Assembly (NCBI RefSeq): GCF_004919105.1
Contig: NZ_STGK01000002.1
Span: 248,001-312,000 of the forward strand
Origin: Nocardioides sp. GY 10113
Lineage (GTDB): Bacteria > Actinomycetota > Actinomycetes > Propionibacteriales > Nocardioidaceae
Length of the DNA stretch: 64,000 bases
Reading direction: 5' to 3'
Part shown: in pieces, positions 1-10,370 of the stretch
Layout: every line of letters starts with the position of its first letter
Position numbering within the stretch: the first letter of the stretch is position 1
Made by a program: the position numbers and the translations under genes
Notes under the pieces: generated by a model
What the model was told of the DNA's origin: nothing
The model's input: the letters and a program-made list of their open reading frames with translations, nothing else
The model's database searches: none

Positions 1-645
1 CTGCGCGGCCGAGGTGGTCGAGCAGGCCACCTCCGCCTTGAACACCAGCTCCCCGTCGTCGTACCGCGCGAAGGACATCCCCCGCGAGACCAGCTGCGCC
101 ACCCGCGCCCGGTAGAGGTCCGCGGCGCCGCCCGCCTCCGGCGAGACGCCCACCTCCTCGGTGTACATCGCCACGCAGGCGGGGTAGAGCTGGTCCAGGT
201 CGGTGCGGACCGAGAGGCGCACCGCCGGGTCGGGCTCCACCTCGGGGTCGCGCGCGATCTCCATGTGGCGCTGGTCCCAGCGGATCTCCCGCGGATGCTC
301 CCAGTGCGGAGCCAGCCGCTCCCACAGCGGCCGGACGGCCTCCTGCGGCCCCACGATCGTGGAGACGGTACGTCGGCGGGTCAGCGCGCGGTCGGCGAAC
401 GCCACCGCGGCCTCGGGATCGGCGCCGACCGGCACCAGGTTCGCCGCCACATGGCAGGCGGCGACCAGCTCACCGCCGTCGAAGCGACCCCAGACCTCAC
501 CGCCCAGCCAGCGCGGCTCGAGGTTGGTCGTCCGCGCCCGGTGCAGGGCGAAGACGTTGACCACCGGGTCTCGCTCGGCGAGCTCGACGAAGGCACCCAG
601 GTCCGCGCTGGTCAGCGTGCGGACGCCGTGTCGGGTGATGAGCAC
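1..645 (-). CDS. DUF4081 GNAT-family N-acetyltransferase, 3' end cut off by the window
   Basis: Reading down from a GTG at 645, 215 codons stay open to base 1, so the C-terminus lies outside the window. The protein starts VLITRHGVRTLTSADLGAF and continues through a region rich in R, W and acidic residues (DQRHMEIARDPEVEPDP), which fits the N-terminal DUF4081 domain. The GNAT acyl-CoA domain begins near residue 150 (LDQLYPACVAMYTEEVG). Homologues of this architecture sit beside ispG in mycobacteria (Rv2867c), which supports the call. A TAGGCT hexamer 6 nt before the GTG and the lack of a Shine-Dalgarno suggest leaderless translation. The acetylated substrate cannot be read from the sequence. 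Confidence 0.8.
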   Translation of the reverse strand, partial: MLITRHGVRTLTSADLGAFVELAERDPVVNVFALHRARTTNLEPRWLGGEVWGRFDGGELVAACHVAANLVPVGADPEAAVAFADRALTRRRTVSTIVGPQEAVRPLWERLAPHWEHPREIRWDQRHMEIARDPEVEPDPAVRLSVRTDLDQLYPACVAMYTEEVGVSPEAGGAADLYRARVAQLVSRGMSFARYDDGELVFKAEVACSTTSAAQ

Positions 646-651
646 AAGGCG

Positions 652-657
652 AGCCTA
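652..657 (-). promoter_or_regulatory. -10 TAGGCT of GNAT gene, leaderless
   Basis: On the minus strand TAGGCT lies 6 nt before the GTG start at 645. No Shine-Dalgarno is present, so transcription probably begins at or next to the start codon. The same hexamer and spacing recur at several genes in this window. Confidence 0.45.
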
Positions 658-733
658 CGGTCTCCGGGCCCGATCGCGCCGCAACGCCGTCCGATGGACT
701 CCTCCCGGGGCCTCGGCGACCCCGGATCCAGGG

Positions 734-1891
<1,158 letters not shown>

Positions 1892-1898
1892 GAGCCCC

Positions 1899-1904
1899 AG
1901 GGTA
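1899..1904 (-). promoter_or_regulatory. possible -10 TACCCT before ispG
   Basis: TACCCT on the minus strand ends 7 nt before the ispG ATG, inside the 45-bp gap after rip1. It fits the TANNNT leaderless pattern seen elsewhere in the window, but ispG could equally be read from the dxr-rip1 transcript. Confidence 0.3.
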
Positions 1905-1936
1905 GTCGGGCCCGGTCGGCCATCACGACTTCAGGG

Positions 1937-3307
1937 TCACGACTCCAGGTGCACCGGGACGACCAGGTCGCCGACGATCAGCACCAGGCCGAGCACCAGG
2001 ATCATCGAGGCCACGACGTACGCGACCGGCAGCAGCTTCGCGGCGTCGACGTAGCCCGGGTCGGGGCGGCGGCGCAGCCGGGCGAACCCGCGTCGGGTGC
2101 CCTCCCAGGCGGCGCTGGCGATGTGGCCGCCGTCCAGCGGCAGCAGCGGCACGAAGTTGAACATGCCGATGAAGAAGTTGAAGCCGCCGATCAGCAGCAG
2201 CAGCGACACGATCTTCGACTCCAGGTCGATCTGGGTGTGCGCCGCGGTCTCGCCGGCCAGGCGGCCGCCGCCGACGATGCTCACCGGGCCGGTCGGGTCG
2301 CGCTCCTCGAGTCCGACGATGGCCTGCGCGACGTCCCACACCTTGGCCGGCAGGGTGGCCAGCGACTTCACGACCTCGACGGTCATGGTGCCCATCTGGT
2401 CGATGGTGTAGATCGGGCCGCCGGTGGTCGGGCTGGCCACCGGACGCACGCCGAGGAACCCGACGGGCTCCGGCTCGGTGTCGCCGACCTCCAGGAAGCG
2501 CGGGGTGACCGTGGTCGCGGTCTGCAGGGTGACCTGCTCGCCGTCGCGATCGACCACCACGGTGGCCTGCTTGTCGCCGTTCGCCCGGATCAGGGTCTGG
2601 AGCTGCTTCCAGTCGGTGACCGCGACGCCGTTGAAGGAGACGAACTCGTCACCCACCTCGATCCCGGCCTCGCGGGCCGGCGTCGGGGAGTCGCGCAGCT
2701 CCGCGGCGGTGCAGGGGCGACCGTCCTCGTCCGGAGGCACGAGGCAGGCCTGGACCTCGGCCACCGTGGTCTCCACCGTCGGGTCGCTGGGGTTGCCGAA
2801 GGTGGCGAAGACACCGGCGAAGATCAGGAACGCGATGGCGATGTTGACCGACGGCCCGCCGGCCATCACCACGATCTTCTTCCACGCCGGCATCTTGTAG
2901 AAGAGCCGGTCGGCGTCCTCGGGCTGGATCAGCTCCCACTCCGCCGCTCGGGCGTCGGAGATGAGCTGGGTGAACATCCCGGTGTTGGACTTGCGGACCT
3001 TCACCTGCGTGGACACGTTGCCCGCTGCGTCGCGGACCTCCTCGACCTCGTCGGCCAGCTCCTCGGCGCCGGGCGGCAGCATCCCGATGATCTTCACGTA
3101 GCCGCCGAGCGGGATCGCCTTGACGCCGTACTCGGTCTCACCGACCTGCTTGGACCACACCGTCGGGCCGAATCCGATGAAGTACTGGGTGACCTTGCCG
3201 CCGAACCTCTTGGCCGGGATCAGGTGCCCGAGCTCGTGCAGCCCGATCGACGCCAGAATGGCGAACACGAAGATCAGGACGCCGAGGAGGTAGAGCAGGG
3301 CGGTCAT
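1937..3307 (-). CDS. rip1: site-2 protease, M50 family zinc metalloprotease (Rip1/RseP type)
   Basis: A 456-residue intramembrane protease that would cut anti-sigma factors or other membrane proteins within the bilayer. The zinc motif HELGH lies at residues 24-28 inside the first membrane helix. A central PDZ-like domain (EAGIEVGDEFVSFNG) and the second catalytic segment (FNFVPLLPLDGGH) near the C-terminus follow. I chose the ATG at 3307 because it starts directly in the first hydrophobic helix and has an AAGGA ribosome site; a longer in-frame extension overlaps dxr and is not hydrophobic. It begins 8 nt after the dxr stop, so the two are probably cotranscribed. Confidence 0.93.
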   Translation of the reverse strand: MTALLYLLGVLIFVFAILASIGLHELGHLIPAKRFGGKVTQYFIGFGPTVWSKQVGETEYGVKAIPLGGYVKIIGMLPPGAEELADEVEEVRDAAGNVSTQVKVRKSNTGMFTQLISDARAAEWELIQPEDADRLFYKMPAWKKIVVMAGGPSVNIAIAFLIFAGVFATFGNPSDPTVETTVAEVQACLVPPDEDGRPCTAAELRDSPTPAREAGIEVGDEFVSFNGVAVTDWKQLQTLIRANGDKQATVVVDRDGEQVTLQTATTVTPRFLEVGDTEPEPVGFLGVRPVASPTTGGPIYTIDQMGTMTVEVVKSLATLPAKVWDVAQAIVGLEERDPTGPVSIVGGGRLAGETAAHTQIDLESKIVSLLLLIGGFNFFIGMFNFVPLLPLDGGHIASAAWEGTRRGFARLRRRPDPGYVDAAKLLPVAYVVASMILVLGLVLIVGDLVVPVHLES

Positions 3308-3315
3308 CTGTTCCT

Positions 3316-4416
3316 TCAGGTCGTGCGAGCGGTCGGCTCGATGTGGCGTGCGGCCTCCTCGCGCGCCCACGCGTCGGCCGCGAGGACGTCGTCGATGGTG
3401 AGGCCGTCCTCCGAGGGTACGTCGTGCGCGGCGACGACGCTCGCCACCACGTCGACGATGCCGGTGAACGGCAGGGCGCCGCGCCGGAACGCGTCCACGG
3501 CGACCTCGTTCGCGGCGTTGTAGACCGCCGGCGCCGTGGCGCCGCGCGCGCCCGCCTCGCGGGCCAGGGCGACCGCCGGGAACGCCTCGTCGTCGAGGGG
3601 GAAGAACTCCCAGGTCTCGGCACGGGTCCAGTCCACGGCTGGCGCCGCGTCGGGCACCCGGTCCGGCCAGGCCAGGCCGAGCGCGATCGGGATGAGCATG
3701 GTCGGCGGGCTGGCCTGGACCAGCGTGGAGCCGTCGACGAACTCCACCATCGAGTGCACCACGCTGGTCGGGTGCACGACGACCTCGATCCGGTCGTACG
3801 GGATGCCGAAGAGCAGGTGCGCCTCGATCACCTCCAGGCCCTTGTTGACCAGGGTCGCGGAGTTGATGGTGATCACCGGTCCCATGTCCCAGGTCGGGTG
3901 CGCCATCGCCTGCTCGGGCGTGACCGCCTCGAGGTCGGCGCGGGTGCGACCGCGGAACGGGCCGCCGCTCGCGGTCAGCACCAGGCGGCGTACCTCCTCA
4001 GGGGCGCCGCCGCGCAGGCACTGCGCCAGCGCGGAGTGCTCGGAGTCGACCGGCACGATCTGGCCCGGCTTCGCGCGCTCCAGCACGAGCGGACCGCCCA
4101 TCACCAGCGACTCCTTGTTCGCCAGCGCGAGCGTCCGGCCGGCGTCGAGCGCGGCCAGCGTGGGGCGCAGTCCGACCGCGCCGGTGATGCCGTTGAGGAC
4201 CACGTCGCAGGGGCGGGCCGCGGCCTCGACGCTGGCCTCCTCCCCCAGACCGTGGAAGGCGGGCCGGAACTCGGCCACCTGCTGCTCGAAGAGCCCGGGG
4301 TTGCTGCCGCCGGCGGTCAGACCGACCACGCGGAACCGGTCTGGGTTGGCACGCACCAGGTCCAGCGCCTGGGTGCCGATCGAGCCGGTGGAGCCCAGGA
4401 TGACGACGTCTCTCAC
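3316..4416 (-). CDS. dxr: 1-deoxy-D-xylulose 5-phosphate reductoisomerase
   Basis: This enzyme converts DXP to MEP with NADPH, the first committed step of the MEP pathway. The 366-residue protein begins with the dinucleotide motif GSTGSIG (residues 8-14). It carries [17 protein letters not shown] and the substrate-loop region [12 protein letters not shown]. The GTG start at 4416 is preceded by AGAGGA 8 nt upstream. It is the first gene of a dxr-rip1-ispG group. The C-terminus is slightly shorter than in some homologues but ends with the normal helical domain ([11 protein letters not shown]). Confidence 0.96.
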   Translation of the reverse strand: MRDVVILGSTGSIGTQALDLVRANPDRFRVVGLTAGGSNPGLFEQQVAEFRPAFHGLGEEASVEAAARPCDVVLNGITGAVGLRPTLAALDAGRTLALANKESLVMGGPLVLERAKPGQIVPVDSEHSALAQCLRGGAPEEVRRLVLTASGGPFRGRTRADLEAVTPEQAMAHPTWDMGPVITINSATLVNKGLEVIEAHLLFGIPYDRIEVVVHPTSVVHSMVEFVDGSTLVQASPPTMLIPIALGLAWPDRVPDAAPAVDWTRAETWEFFPLDDEAFPAVALAREAGARGATAPAVYNAANEVAVDAFRRGALPFTGIVDVVASVVAAHDVPSEDGLTIDDVLAADAWAREEAARHIEPTARTT

Positions 4417-4428
4417 GGCGCCATCCTC

Positions 4429-4842
4429 TCAGCCGCCCGCGGGCCGACCGCCACCGGCGATGAAGTCGGCGGCGAGCCGCTTCGGGGCCCGGTCCAGCCA
4501 CGCCTCCACGATCATCTCCTCGAGCTCGTCCAGCTCGATCGCGGCCAACCGCACCAGCACCGCCGGGTAGCCGTCCAGGTGCGGGATCGTGAAGTAGACG
4601 TCGGGCCGCCCCTCGACCAGCGCCTGCTTCTCGCCGACGTCCGGCACCCGGATCCCGGCGATCTCCCCCTCGGGGACCTCCCGGCCGAGGGCGTCCAGGT
4701 CGGCGCGGTCCTTCGTGCCCAGCGGGCGCTCCCAGACGAAGCCCTTCTCCCTGACCCGGAACATCTGGTTGCCCCACGAGGTCTTCTCGTCGGTCTCCGG
4801 CAGGGCCAGCGCCAGCCGCCGTACGTCCTCGAGGGTCGCCAT
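4429..4842 (-). CDS. MmcQ/YjbR-family protein
   Basis: A 137-residue protein matching the YjbR/CyaY-like fold family: ALPETDEKTSWGNQMFRVREKGF, then PDVYFTIPHLDGYPAVLVRL, and an acidic C-terminal helix DELEEMIVEAW ending in LAADF. These are hallmarks of the family, some of whose members have been linked to DNA binding; the molecular role is not established. The start at 4842 has TAGGCT 7 nt upstream and no Shine-Dalgarno, which suggests a leaderless message. It ends 12 bp before the dxr start, so its transcript may continue into dxr-rip1-ispG. Confidence 0.82.
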   Translation of the reverse strand: MATLEDVRRLALALPETDEKTSWGNQMFRVREKGFVWERPLGTKDRADLDALGREVPEGEIAGIRVPDVGEKQALVEGRPDVYFTIPHLDGYPAVLVRLAAIELDELEEMIVEAWLDRAPKRLAADFIAGGGRPAGG

Positions 4843-4849
4843 GCGAGCG

Positions 4850-4855
4850 AGCCTA
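4850..4855 (-). promoter_or_regulatory. -10 TAGGCT of the YjbR-like gene, leaderless
   Basis: TAGGCT on the minus strand lies 7 nt before the ATG at 4842, with no Shine-Dalgarno between. It is the probable promoter for this gene and perhaps for the dxr-rip1-ispG genes after it. Confidence 0.45.
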
Positions 4856-4882
4856 CGGCGGGCCGGCGCGGGTCGGGCGGGT

Positions 4883-5041
4883 CGGCGCGGGTCGTGTGCC
4901 TGAGACAGCGCGATACCGCTGCGTGGGGCACACGACTCGAACCAGAGCCGGCTCGGCGTGGGTCGTGTGCCTGAGACCCCCGTATTCCGACGCCTCAGGC
5001 ACACGAGGCATTCCGGGCTCTCAGGCACACGACCCGCGCCG
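4883..5041. repeat. nested inverted-repeat cluster built on GTCGTGTGCCTGAG
   Basis: The gap between the YjbR-like gene and meaB is filled by repeats of one motif. Bases 4883-4905 and 5019-5041 are perfect 23-bp inverted arms. Inside them, 4891-4900 pairs with 4926-4935 (10 bp), and 4963-4975 (TCGTGTGCCTGAG) pairs with 4994-5006 (13 bp). The motif therefore occurs twice forward and, with one partial copy, three times reversed within 160 bp. I noticed no further copy in the window by eye. It looks like a non-coding repetitive element, REP- or MITE-like, and could also fold in RNA and end meaB transcription. Confidence 0.8.
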
Positions 5042-5068
5042 CCGACACAGGGAACGTCCGCGGCGGCC

Positions 5069-6016
5069 TCAGAGCAGGGTGTCGGCCGCGCCGTACGGGT
5101 CCAGACGCCCCGCGGCCACGTCGGCGGCCAGCGCATCGAGGCGATGGCCCTCACCGAGGTCGCCCCAACGCGCACGCATCGCGGTCAGCGCGATCGCCTC
5201 GACCTCGTCGCGCGCCCGGCGGGTACGACGCCGCGCGAGCGTGCCGTCCTCGGCAGACCGAGCGTGGTGCTCGTCGAGCGCGTCGACCACCGCGGCCACG
5301 CCGTCGCCCTGGGTGGCCACCAGGCTCAGCACCGGCGGGCGCCAGGCACCGGGCAGCCGCTCGGCGTGGGAGAGCATCGAGCGCAGGTCGCGCCGTACCT
5401 TGTCGGCGCCGTCGCGGTCGGCCTTGTTGACCACGTAGACGTCGCCGATCTCCAGCAGGCCGGCCTTCGCGGCCTGGATGCCGTCGCCCATGCCGGGGGC
5501 CAGCAGCACTGCGGTGGAGTCGGCCAGGCGGGCGATCTCCACCTCGCTCTGGCCGACGCCCACGGTCTCGACCAGGATCACGTCGAACCCGGCGGCATCG
5601 AGCACCCGCAGTGCCTGCGGGGTGGCGACGGTGAGTCCGCCGAGGTGGCCTCGCGCGGCCGTCGACCGGATGAACACGCCCGGGTCGGTGGCGTGCTCGG
5701 ACATCCGGATCCGGTCCCCCAGCAGCGCCCCGCCGGAGAACGGAGAGGACGGGTCGACGGCGAGCACGCCGACACGGCGGCCGCGCCGACGGTACTCGCC
5801 GATCAGCGCGCTGGTCGTGGTCGACTTGCCCACGCCCGGCGCGCCGGTCAGGCCGACCACCTGGGCGCCGCCGACATGCGGCGCCAGCGCGGCCATCGCC
5901 TCCCGCAGCAGCGGGGAGGCGTCCTCGACCAGCGAGATGAGACGACCGATCGCCCGAGCCTGCCCCTGGCAGGCCCGGGCGACCAGGTCGTCTATCGCGT
6001 CAGTTCGACGGGACAC
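5069..6016 (-). CDS. meaB: methylmalonyl-CoA mutase-associated GTPase MeaB
   Basis: A 315-residue G3E P-loop GTPase that acts as a chaperone for B12-dependent acyl-CoA mutases, protecting and reloading the cobalamin cofactor. The P-loop is GAPGVGKST at 58-66, followed by the family signature [22 protein letters not shown] and ETVGVGQSE. The [11 protein letters not shown] segment matches the base-recognition NKxD motif. Its start overlaps the end of the thiolase gene by 17 bp, so the two are translationally coupled. A client mutase, MeaA, is encoded 15 kb away in this window. The same epimerase-thiolase-meaB order is seen in other actinomycetes. Confidence 0.95.
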   Translation of the reverse strand: MSRRTDAIDDLVARACQGQARAIGRLISLVEDASPLLREAMAALAPHVGGAQVVGLTGAPGVGKSTTTSALIGEYRRRGRRVGVLAVDPSSPFSGGALLGDRIRMSEHATDPGVFIRSTAARGHLGGLTVATPQALRVLDAAGFDVILVETVGVGQSEVEIARLADSTAVLLAPGMGDGIQAAKAGLLEIGDVYVVNKADRDGADKVRRDLRSMLSHAERLPGAWRPPVLSLVATQGDGVAAVVDALDEHHARSAEDGTLARRRTRRARDEVEAIALTAMRARWGDLGEGHRLDALAADVAAGRLDPYGAADTLL

Positions 6017-7199
6017 GCACGATCAGGGCGTCGCCCTGGCCACCGCCGCCGCAGAGCGCGGCAGCACCGGTGCCGCCACCGCGGCGCTTGAGCTCGAGCG
6101 CGAGGTGCAGCACGACCCGGGCGCCGGACATGCCGACCGGGTGGCCGAGCGCGATCGCGCCGCCGTTGACGTTGATCTTCTCCTCGGGGATGCCCAGCGC
6201 GCGGGCGGACTCGATGCCGACCGCGGCGAACGCCTCGTTGAACTCGACCAGGTCGAGGTCGGCGGGCGTGATGCCCTCCTTGGCGCAGGCCTTCGCGGTG
6301 GCGTTGGCCGGCTGCAGCTGAAGGCTGCTGTCCGGGCCGGCGACCATGCCGTGGGCGCCGATCTCGGCCAGCCACTCCAGCCCCAGCTCCTCGGCCTTCG
6401 CCTTGCTCATCACGACCACGGCGCAGGCGCCGTCGGAGATCTGGGAGGCCGAGCCGGCGGTGATGGTGCCGGACTTGGAGAACGCCGGGGGGAGCTTGCC
6501 CAGCGACTCGGCGGTGGTGTCGCCGCGCACGCCCTCGTCGATGGAGACCACGATCGGCTCGCCCCGGCGCTGCGGGATGGTGACCGGCACGACCTCCTCG
6601 TCGAAGATGCCGTTCTTCCAGGCCGCGGCCGCCTTCTGGTGCGAGGCGGCGGCGAACTCGTCCTGCTCCTCGCGGCTGAGCTGGGTGCCCTCGGCGTTGA
6701 TCTGCTCGGTCAGGCCGCCCATCGCCTGCTGGGTCGCCTGGTCGTAGAGCGCGTCGTAGGCCATCGAGTCGACGAGCTTCACGTCGCCGAACTTGAAGCC
6801 CTCGCGGGACTTCGGCAGGAGGTGCGGGGCGTTGGTCATCGACTCCATACCGCCGGCGACGATGATCTCGGCCTCGCCGGCGCGGATCATCTGGTCGGCG
6901 GTGGCGATCGAGTTGAGACCCGAGAGGCACACCTTGTTGATGGTGATCGAGGGCAGGCTCAGCGGCAGGCCCGCGGCGATGCCAGCGGTCCGGGCCGGGT
7001 TCTGGCCGGCGCCGGCGAGGATGACCTGGCCCATGATCAGGTAGTCGACCTGGTCGCCGCTGACCCCAGCCTTCTCCAGCGCACCCTTGATCGCTACGCC
7101 GCCGAGCTCCGCGGCCGACAGGGACTTCAGACCGCCGAGCAGGCGGCCGATCGGGGTACGCGCGCCGGCGACGATGACGCTCGGGTTGGACTGGGACAT
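6000..7199 (-). CDS. acetyl-CoA C-acetyltransferase (thiolase)
   Basis: A 399-residue thiolase that condenses or cleaves acetoacetyl-CoA. The nucleophilic cysteine is Cys91 in [11 protein letters not shown]; the residue after it is Leu where Gly or Ala is common. The C-terminal catalytic His and Cys lie in [16 protein letters not shown] and [11 protein letters not shown]. The ATG at 7199 has GGAGG 6 nt upstream. It is divergent from the epimerase gene and overlaps meaB. In context it likely supplies acetoacetyl-CoA to the ethylmalonyl-CoA route, although a role in fatty-acid or polyketide degradation is equally possible. The mycobacterial counterpart by position is fadA4. Confidence 0.92.
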   Translation of the reverse strand: MSQSNPSVIVAGARTPIGRLLGGLKSLSAAELGGVAIKGALEKAGVSGDQVDYLIMGQVILAGAGQNPARTAGIAAGLPLSLPSITINKVCLSGLNSIATADQMIRAGEAEIIVAGGMESMTNAPHLLPKSREGFKFGDVKLVDSMAYDALYDQATQQAMGGLTEQINAEGTQLSREEQDEFAAASHQKAAAAWKNGIFDEEVVPVTIPQRRGEPIVVSIDEGVRGDTTAESLGKLPPAFSKSGTITAGSASQISDGACAVVVMSKAKAEELGLEWLAEIGAHGMVAGPDSSLQLQPANATAKACAKEGITPADLDLVEFNEAFAAVGIESARALGIPEEKINVNGGAIALGHPVGMSGARVVLHLALELKRRGGGTGAAALCGGGGQGDALIVRVPSN

Positions 7200-7365
7200 G
7201 GTGCCTCCGTGAGTTCGTGGACATCTGCGGGGCCGCGTGGGTGGCCCACGCGGGCGGCCCGTCCTCCTCGGCAGACTACTCGCGGGTAGCCAGACCGGTG
7301 GAGGGCGTCCACGCCCTAACCGCGTGAGGCGCTCATCACACTCCCCTACCTGCAGAATAGTGCGC

Positions 7366-7815
7366 ATGAGTCTGACCCAGGATCTGCCCGAGCAGCTGTT
7401 CACCGCCATCGACCACGTCGGCATCGCCGTGCCCGACCTGGACGCGGCGATCGCGTTCTACCGCGACACCTTCGGCATGGTCGCCGTGCACGAGGAGACC
7501 AACGAGGAGCAGGGTGTCCGCGAGGCGATGGTCGCCGTCGGCGACTCCGGCTCGTGCATCCAGCTGCTGGCGCCGCTGAACGAGTCCTCCACGATCGCGA
7601 AGTTCCTCGACAAGTCCGGCCCCGGCGTGCAGCAGATGGCCTACCGGGTCACCGACCTCGACCACGTCTCCTCGGTCCTGCGCGAGCGCGGCGTGCGACT
7701 GCTCTACCCCGAGCCCAAGCGGGGCACCGCCAACAGCCGGATCAACTTCGTGCACCCCAAGGACGCCGGTGGCGTGCTGGTGGAGCTCGTCGAGCCCTCG
7801 GCCGACCCGCACTGA
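7366..7815 (+). CDS. mce: methylmalonyl-CoA epimerase
   Basis: A 149-residue vicinal-oxygen-chelate protein with two beta-alpha-beta-beta-beta units. Metal ligands of the family are recognisable: His in [13 protein letters not shown] near 16, the His/Glu region around QQMAYRV, and Glu in [10 protein letters not shown] near the C-terminus. It interconverts (2R)- and (2S)-methylmalonyl-CoA between the carboxylase or Ccr/Ecm route and the mutase. I start at the ATG at 7366, because an upstream extension reads into the divergent promoter region and is not conserved-looking. No Shine-Dalgarno is evident. It diverges from the thiolase-meaB pair with 166 bp between. Confidence 0.93.
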   Translation: MSLTQDLPEQLFTAIDHVGIAVPDLDAAIAFYRDTFGMVAVHEETNEEQGVREAMVAVGDSGSCIQLLAPLNESSTIAKFLDKSGPGVQQMAYRVTDLDHVSSVLRERGVRLLYPEPKRGTANSRINFVHPKDAGGVLVELVEPSADPH

Positions 7816-7873
7816 CCCGACCGCCGAACAGGTAGAAAGCCCCGGCGCTGACGACCCACTCGCGTCGTGGGTG

Positions 7874-8722
7874 TCACGCCCAGCGGAAGCGGACCTCGTC
7901 GCCGGGGCGGGCCTGGGCCAGCCGGTCGGTGTCGGCGTCGACGACCACCCCGATCACCGGGTAGCCCCCGGTGACCGGGTGGTCGGGCCCGAAGACCACC
8001 GGCCGCCCGTCGGGCGGGATCTGGATGGCGCCCCGCAGCGCACCCTCGCTGGGCAGCTCGCCGCGACCGGCCGCCTCGAACGCGGGACCGGCCAGGCGCA
8101 CGCCGACGCGGTCGCTCTCTGGCGCCACCCGCCACGCGGAGCGCACCAGCGCATCGGCGTCGCGCACCCAGTCCGCCCGCGGCCCCGGCACCACCCGCAG
8201 CACCGGCACTGCGTCGTACGACGCCGGCGGGACGGCGTCGACCAGCATCGTGCCGCCCGGTGCCGGTCCCACGGCGAGCCGGTCCCCGGCCGCGAGCGGC
8301 GCGGGTCCCAGCGCGGACAGGGTGTCCCGCGACGCCGAGCCCAGCACGGGCGCGACCCGGAACCCGCCGCGCACCGCCAGGTAGCTGCGCAGCCCCGACC
8401 CGGGCGTCCCCAGTCGCAGCCGCTGGCCGGGGCGGAGCGCGAGCACCGCCCCGGTCGGCTCCCGCCGGCCGTCGCGGTCGACCTCCACCGGCGCGCCCGT
8501 CACGCTCACCCAGCAGGTGCCCGTGGCCTCGACCTCCAGCCCGCCGAGCACCACCTCCAGCGCCGCGGCCCCGGCGTCGTTGCCGAGCAGCCGGTTCGCC
8601 AGCCCGTACGACGACCGGTCGGCCGCGCCGCTGCGCCCGACGCCGACGCCGGCCAGGCCGACCCGGCCGGCGTCGGTGACCAGGCAGGGCCCACCGACCG
8701 CGCGCACCACCAGCGCACTCAC
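7874..8722 (-). CDS. pxpC: 5-oxoprolinase subunit C (biotin-dependent carboxyltransferase-like, AHS2)
   Basis: A 282-residue allophanate hydrolase subunit 2 family protein. It opens [20 protein letters not shown] and carries the family segments [21 protein letters not shown] and [17 protein letters not shown]. With PxpB it forms the ATP-dependent 5-oxoprolinase that converts 5-oxoproline to glutamate. The GTG start overlaps the pxpB stop as GTGA (4 bp). It is the last gene of the pxpA-pxpB-pxpC operon. An upstream in-frame extension reads through the 12-bp repeat of pxpB and was rejected. Confidence 0.9.
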   Translation of the reverse strand: MSALVVRAVGGPCLVTDAGRVGLAGVGVGRSGAADRSSYGLANRLLGNDAGAAALEVVLGGLEVEATGTCWVSVTGAPVEVDRDGRREPTGAVLALRPGQRLRLGTPGSGLRSYLAVRGGFRVAPVLGSASRDTLSALGPAPLAAGDRLAVGPAPGGTMLVDAVPPASYDAVPVLRVVPGPRADWVRDADALVRSAWRVAPESDRVGVRLAGPAFEAAGRGELPSEGALRGAIQIPPDGRPVVFGPDHPVTGGYPVIGVVVDADTDRLAQARPGDEVRFRWA

Positions 8723-9468
8723 CGGCCCGCCTCCGACCTGACCGAACGACCGCCCGAACGACCGCCCGAACGACCGCCCGAACGACCGCCCGAACGACCC
8801 ACGTCGACGAAGCGCACCACGGCCCCGGGGACCAGCAGCGCGGGCGGCTCCCGGTCGACGTCCCACAGCGCCAGGTCAGTGCGACCGATCAGCTGCCAGC
8901 CACCGGGCGACGAGCGCGGGTACACGCCGCTGAACTCGCCGGCCAGCCCCACCGAGCCGGCCGGCACCGCGGTGCGCGGCGTCCCCCGACGCGGCACGCG
9001 GAGCCGGGCGTCCCCGCCGACGAGGTAGGCGAACCCGGGCGCGAAGCCGCCGAAGGCCACCCGCCAGGCGGTGCCGGTGTGTGCGGCGACCACCGCGTCC
9101 GGGTCGAGACCGGTCAGCCCCGCCACCTCGGCGAGGTCCGCGCCGTCGTACACCACCGGGATCTCGACCTCGGTCCGCGCCGCCGCGACCGCTGCCCCAC
9201 CAGGAGGCGGCGCGTCGGGGCCGGGCGCCCGATCCGCGCCCGCGACCACCTCCGACACCAGGGCCCGCAGCCGCTCGAGGTCGACGCCGGGCCGGGCGAC
9301 GAGCAGCACCGTCCGGGCACCCGGCACCACGTCCTCGACGAGCTCGTCGAGGACGCCCGGTCCCCCGCCCGCCGAGCGCAGGGCATCGATGCAGGCGAGC
9401 ACGGCAGCCGTGTCGGCGACCTCGAGCAGCAGCGCCCGGTCGCCGTAGGGAAGGACGCGCGCGCTCAT
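8719..9468 (-). CDS. pxpB: 5-oxoprolinase subunit B (AHS1, KipI-like) with a repetitive tail
   Basis: A 249-residue allophanate hydrolase subunit 1 protein beginning [17 protein letters not shown]. The conserved core is [46 protein letters not shown] and [15 protein letters not shown]. It partners PxpC in 5-oxoproline hydrolysis. The last ~20 residues are a GRSG repeat encoded by a 12-bp tandem array at 8743-8800, absent from the family core. The start overlaps the pxpA stop as ATGA and the end overlaps pxpC, so all three are translationally coupled. Confidence 0.9.
   Translation of the reverse strand: MSARVLPYGDRALLLEVADTAAVLACIDALRSAGGGPGVLDELVEDVVPGARTVLLVARPGVDLERLRALVSEVVAGADRAPGPDAPPPGGAAVAAARTEVEIPVVYDGADLAEVAGLTGLDPDAVVAAHTGTAWRVAFGGFAPGFAYLVGGDARLRVPRRGTPRTAVPAGSVGLAGEFSGVYPRSSPGGWQLIGRTDLALWDVDREPPALLVPGAVVRFVDVGRSGGRSGGRSGGRSGGRSVRSEAGR
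8743..8800. repeat. 12-bp tandem repeat in the 3' end of pxpB
   Basis: CGAACGACCGCC is repeated 4.8 times without error between 8743 and 8800. On the minus strand it encodes a Gly-Arg-Ser-Gly tail of PxpB. Because the unit is a multiple of three, copy-number change would keep the frame and lengthen or shorten only the tail. Confidence 0.9.
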
Positions 9469-10232
9469 GCGAACGGCGCCACCGTCAGCCCGGCCTCGGC
9501 CAGCGCCGCGCGGACCGCGGCCGCCAGCGCCGGCGCGCCCGGGGAGTCGCCGTGGATGCACAGGGAGCCGACCTCGCCGGCCTCGACCAGCGCCAGCGCC
9601 TGCTCGGCGACCTCCTCGGGTCGGGTCAGCACGGCACCGGGCTCCGATCGCGGCACCAGCCGGCCGTCGGGGCCGTACGCGCGGTCGGCGAAGCCCTCGG
9701 CGACCACCGGGAGCCCGGCCGCGACGGCGCGCTCGAGGAGGACCGACCCGGGGAAGCCGAGGATCGGGACCCGCCCGAAGTCGAGGACGGCCGCCACCAC
9801 CGCATCGGCCTGCTCGGGGTGGGTGGTCACCGCGTGGTAGAGCGCTCCGTGGGGCTTGAGGTAGGCCACCTTCGCCCCCGCGGCCCGGGCCAGCGCGTCC
9901 AGCGCGCCGAGCTGGTAGAGCACGTCGGCGGCCAGGTCGTCGGGAGAGACGTCGATGAAGCGGCGGCCGAAGCCGGCGAGGTCGCGGTAGCCGACCTGCG
10001 CGCCGATGCTGACGCCCAGCCCCGCGGCCACCGCCACGGTGCGACGCAGGGTCGCCGGATCACCGGCGTGGAACCCGCAGGCCACGTTGGCGCTCGTCAG
10101 ATGGGGCAGCAGGCGCTCGTCGTCGCCGAGCTCCCAGCGCCCGAAGGACTCGCCGACGTCGGCATTGAGGTCGACCGTCCAGATCTCGGACAGTCCGTCC
10201 GCTCCTCGGCCGGCGCCGCTTCGTTCCGTCAC
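9465..10232 (-). CDS. pxpA: 5-oxoprolinase subunit A (LamB/YcsF family)
   Basis: A 255-residue YcsF-family protein, the third component of prokaryotic 5-oxoprolinase. Signatures include [54 protein letters not shown] and [10 protein letters not shown]. It is the first gene of a minus-strand operon with 4-bp overlaps into pxpB and then pxpC. 5-Oxoproline forms spontaneously from glutamine and glutamyl peptides, so the operon is a damage-control and recycling unit. It is divergent from ccr. Confidence 0.93.
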   Translation of the reverse strand: MTERSGAGRGADGLSEIWTVDLNADVGESFGRWELGDDERLLPHLTSANVACGFHAGDPATLRRTVAVAAGLGVSIGAQVGYRDLAGFGRRFIDVSPDDLAADVLYQLGALDALARAAGAKVAYLKPHGALYHAVTTHPEQADAVVAAVLDFGRVPILGFPGSVLLERAVAAGLPVVAEGFADRAYGPDGRLVPRSEPGAVLTRPEEVAEQALALVEAGEVGSLCIHGDSPGAPALAAAVRAALAEAGLTVAPFA

Positions 10233-10370
10233 CGAACTATGGTGACGTATGCCGCAGCACAGCGCGCAGTGAGACGCCCGTCACGTCCCTTCCACCGGAG
10301 GTTACTGACCGGTATCTTCCGAGGGAGGCTTGACCCCCACAGCCATCCATTCACTAGGGAGACGACGCTC

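Noticed and set aside
8743-8800. Short regular repeats as a CRISPR array
   Set aside because: The units are 12 bp, directly adjacent without spacers, and inside coding sequence. The same applies to the arrays in rho. No cas genes are present.
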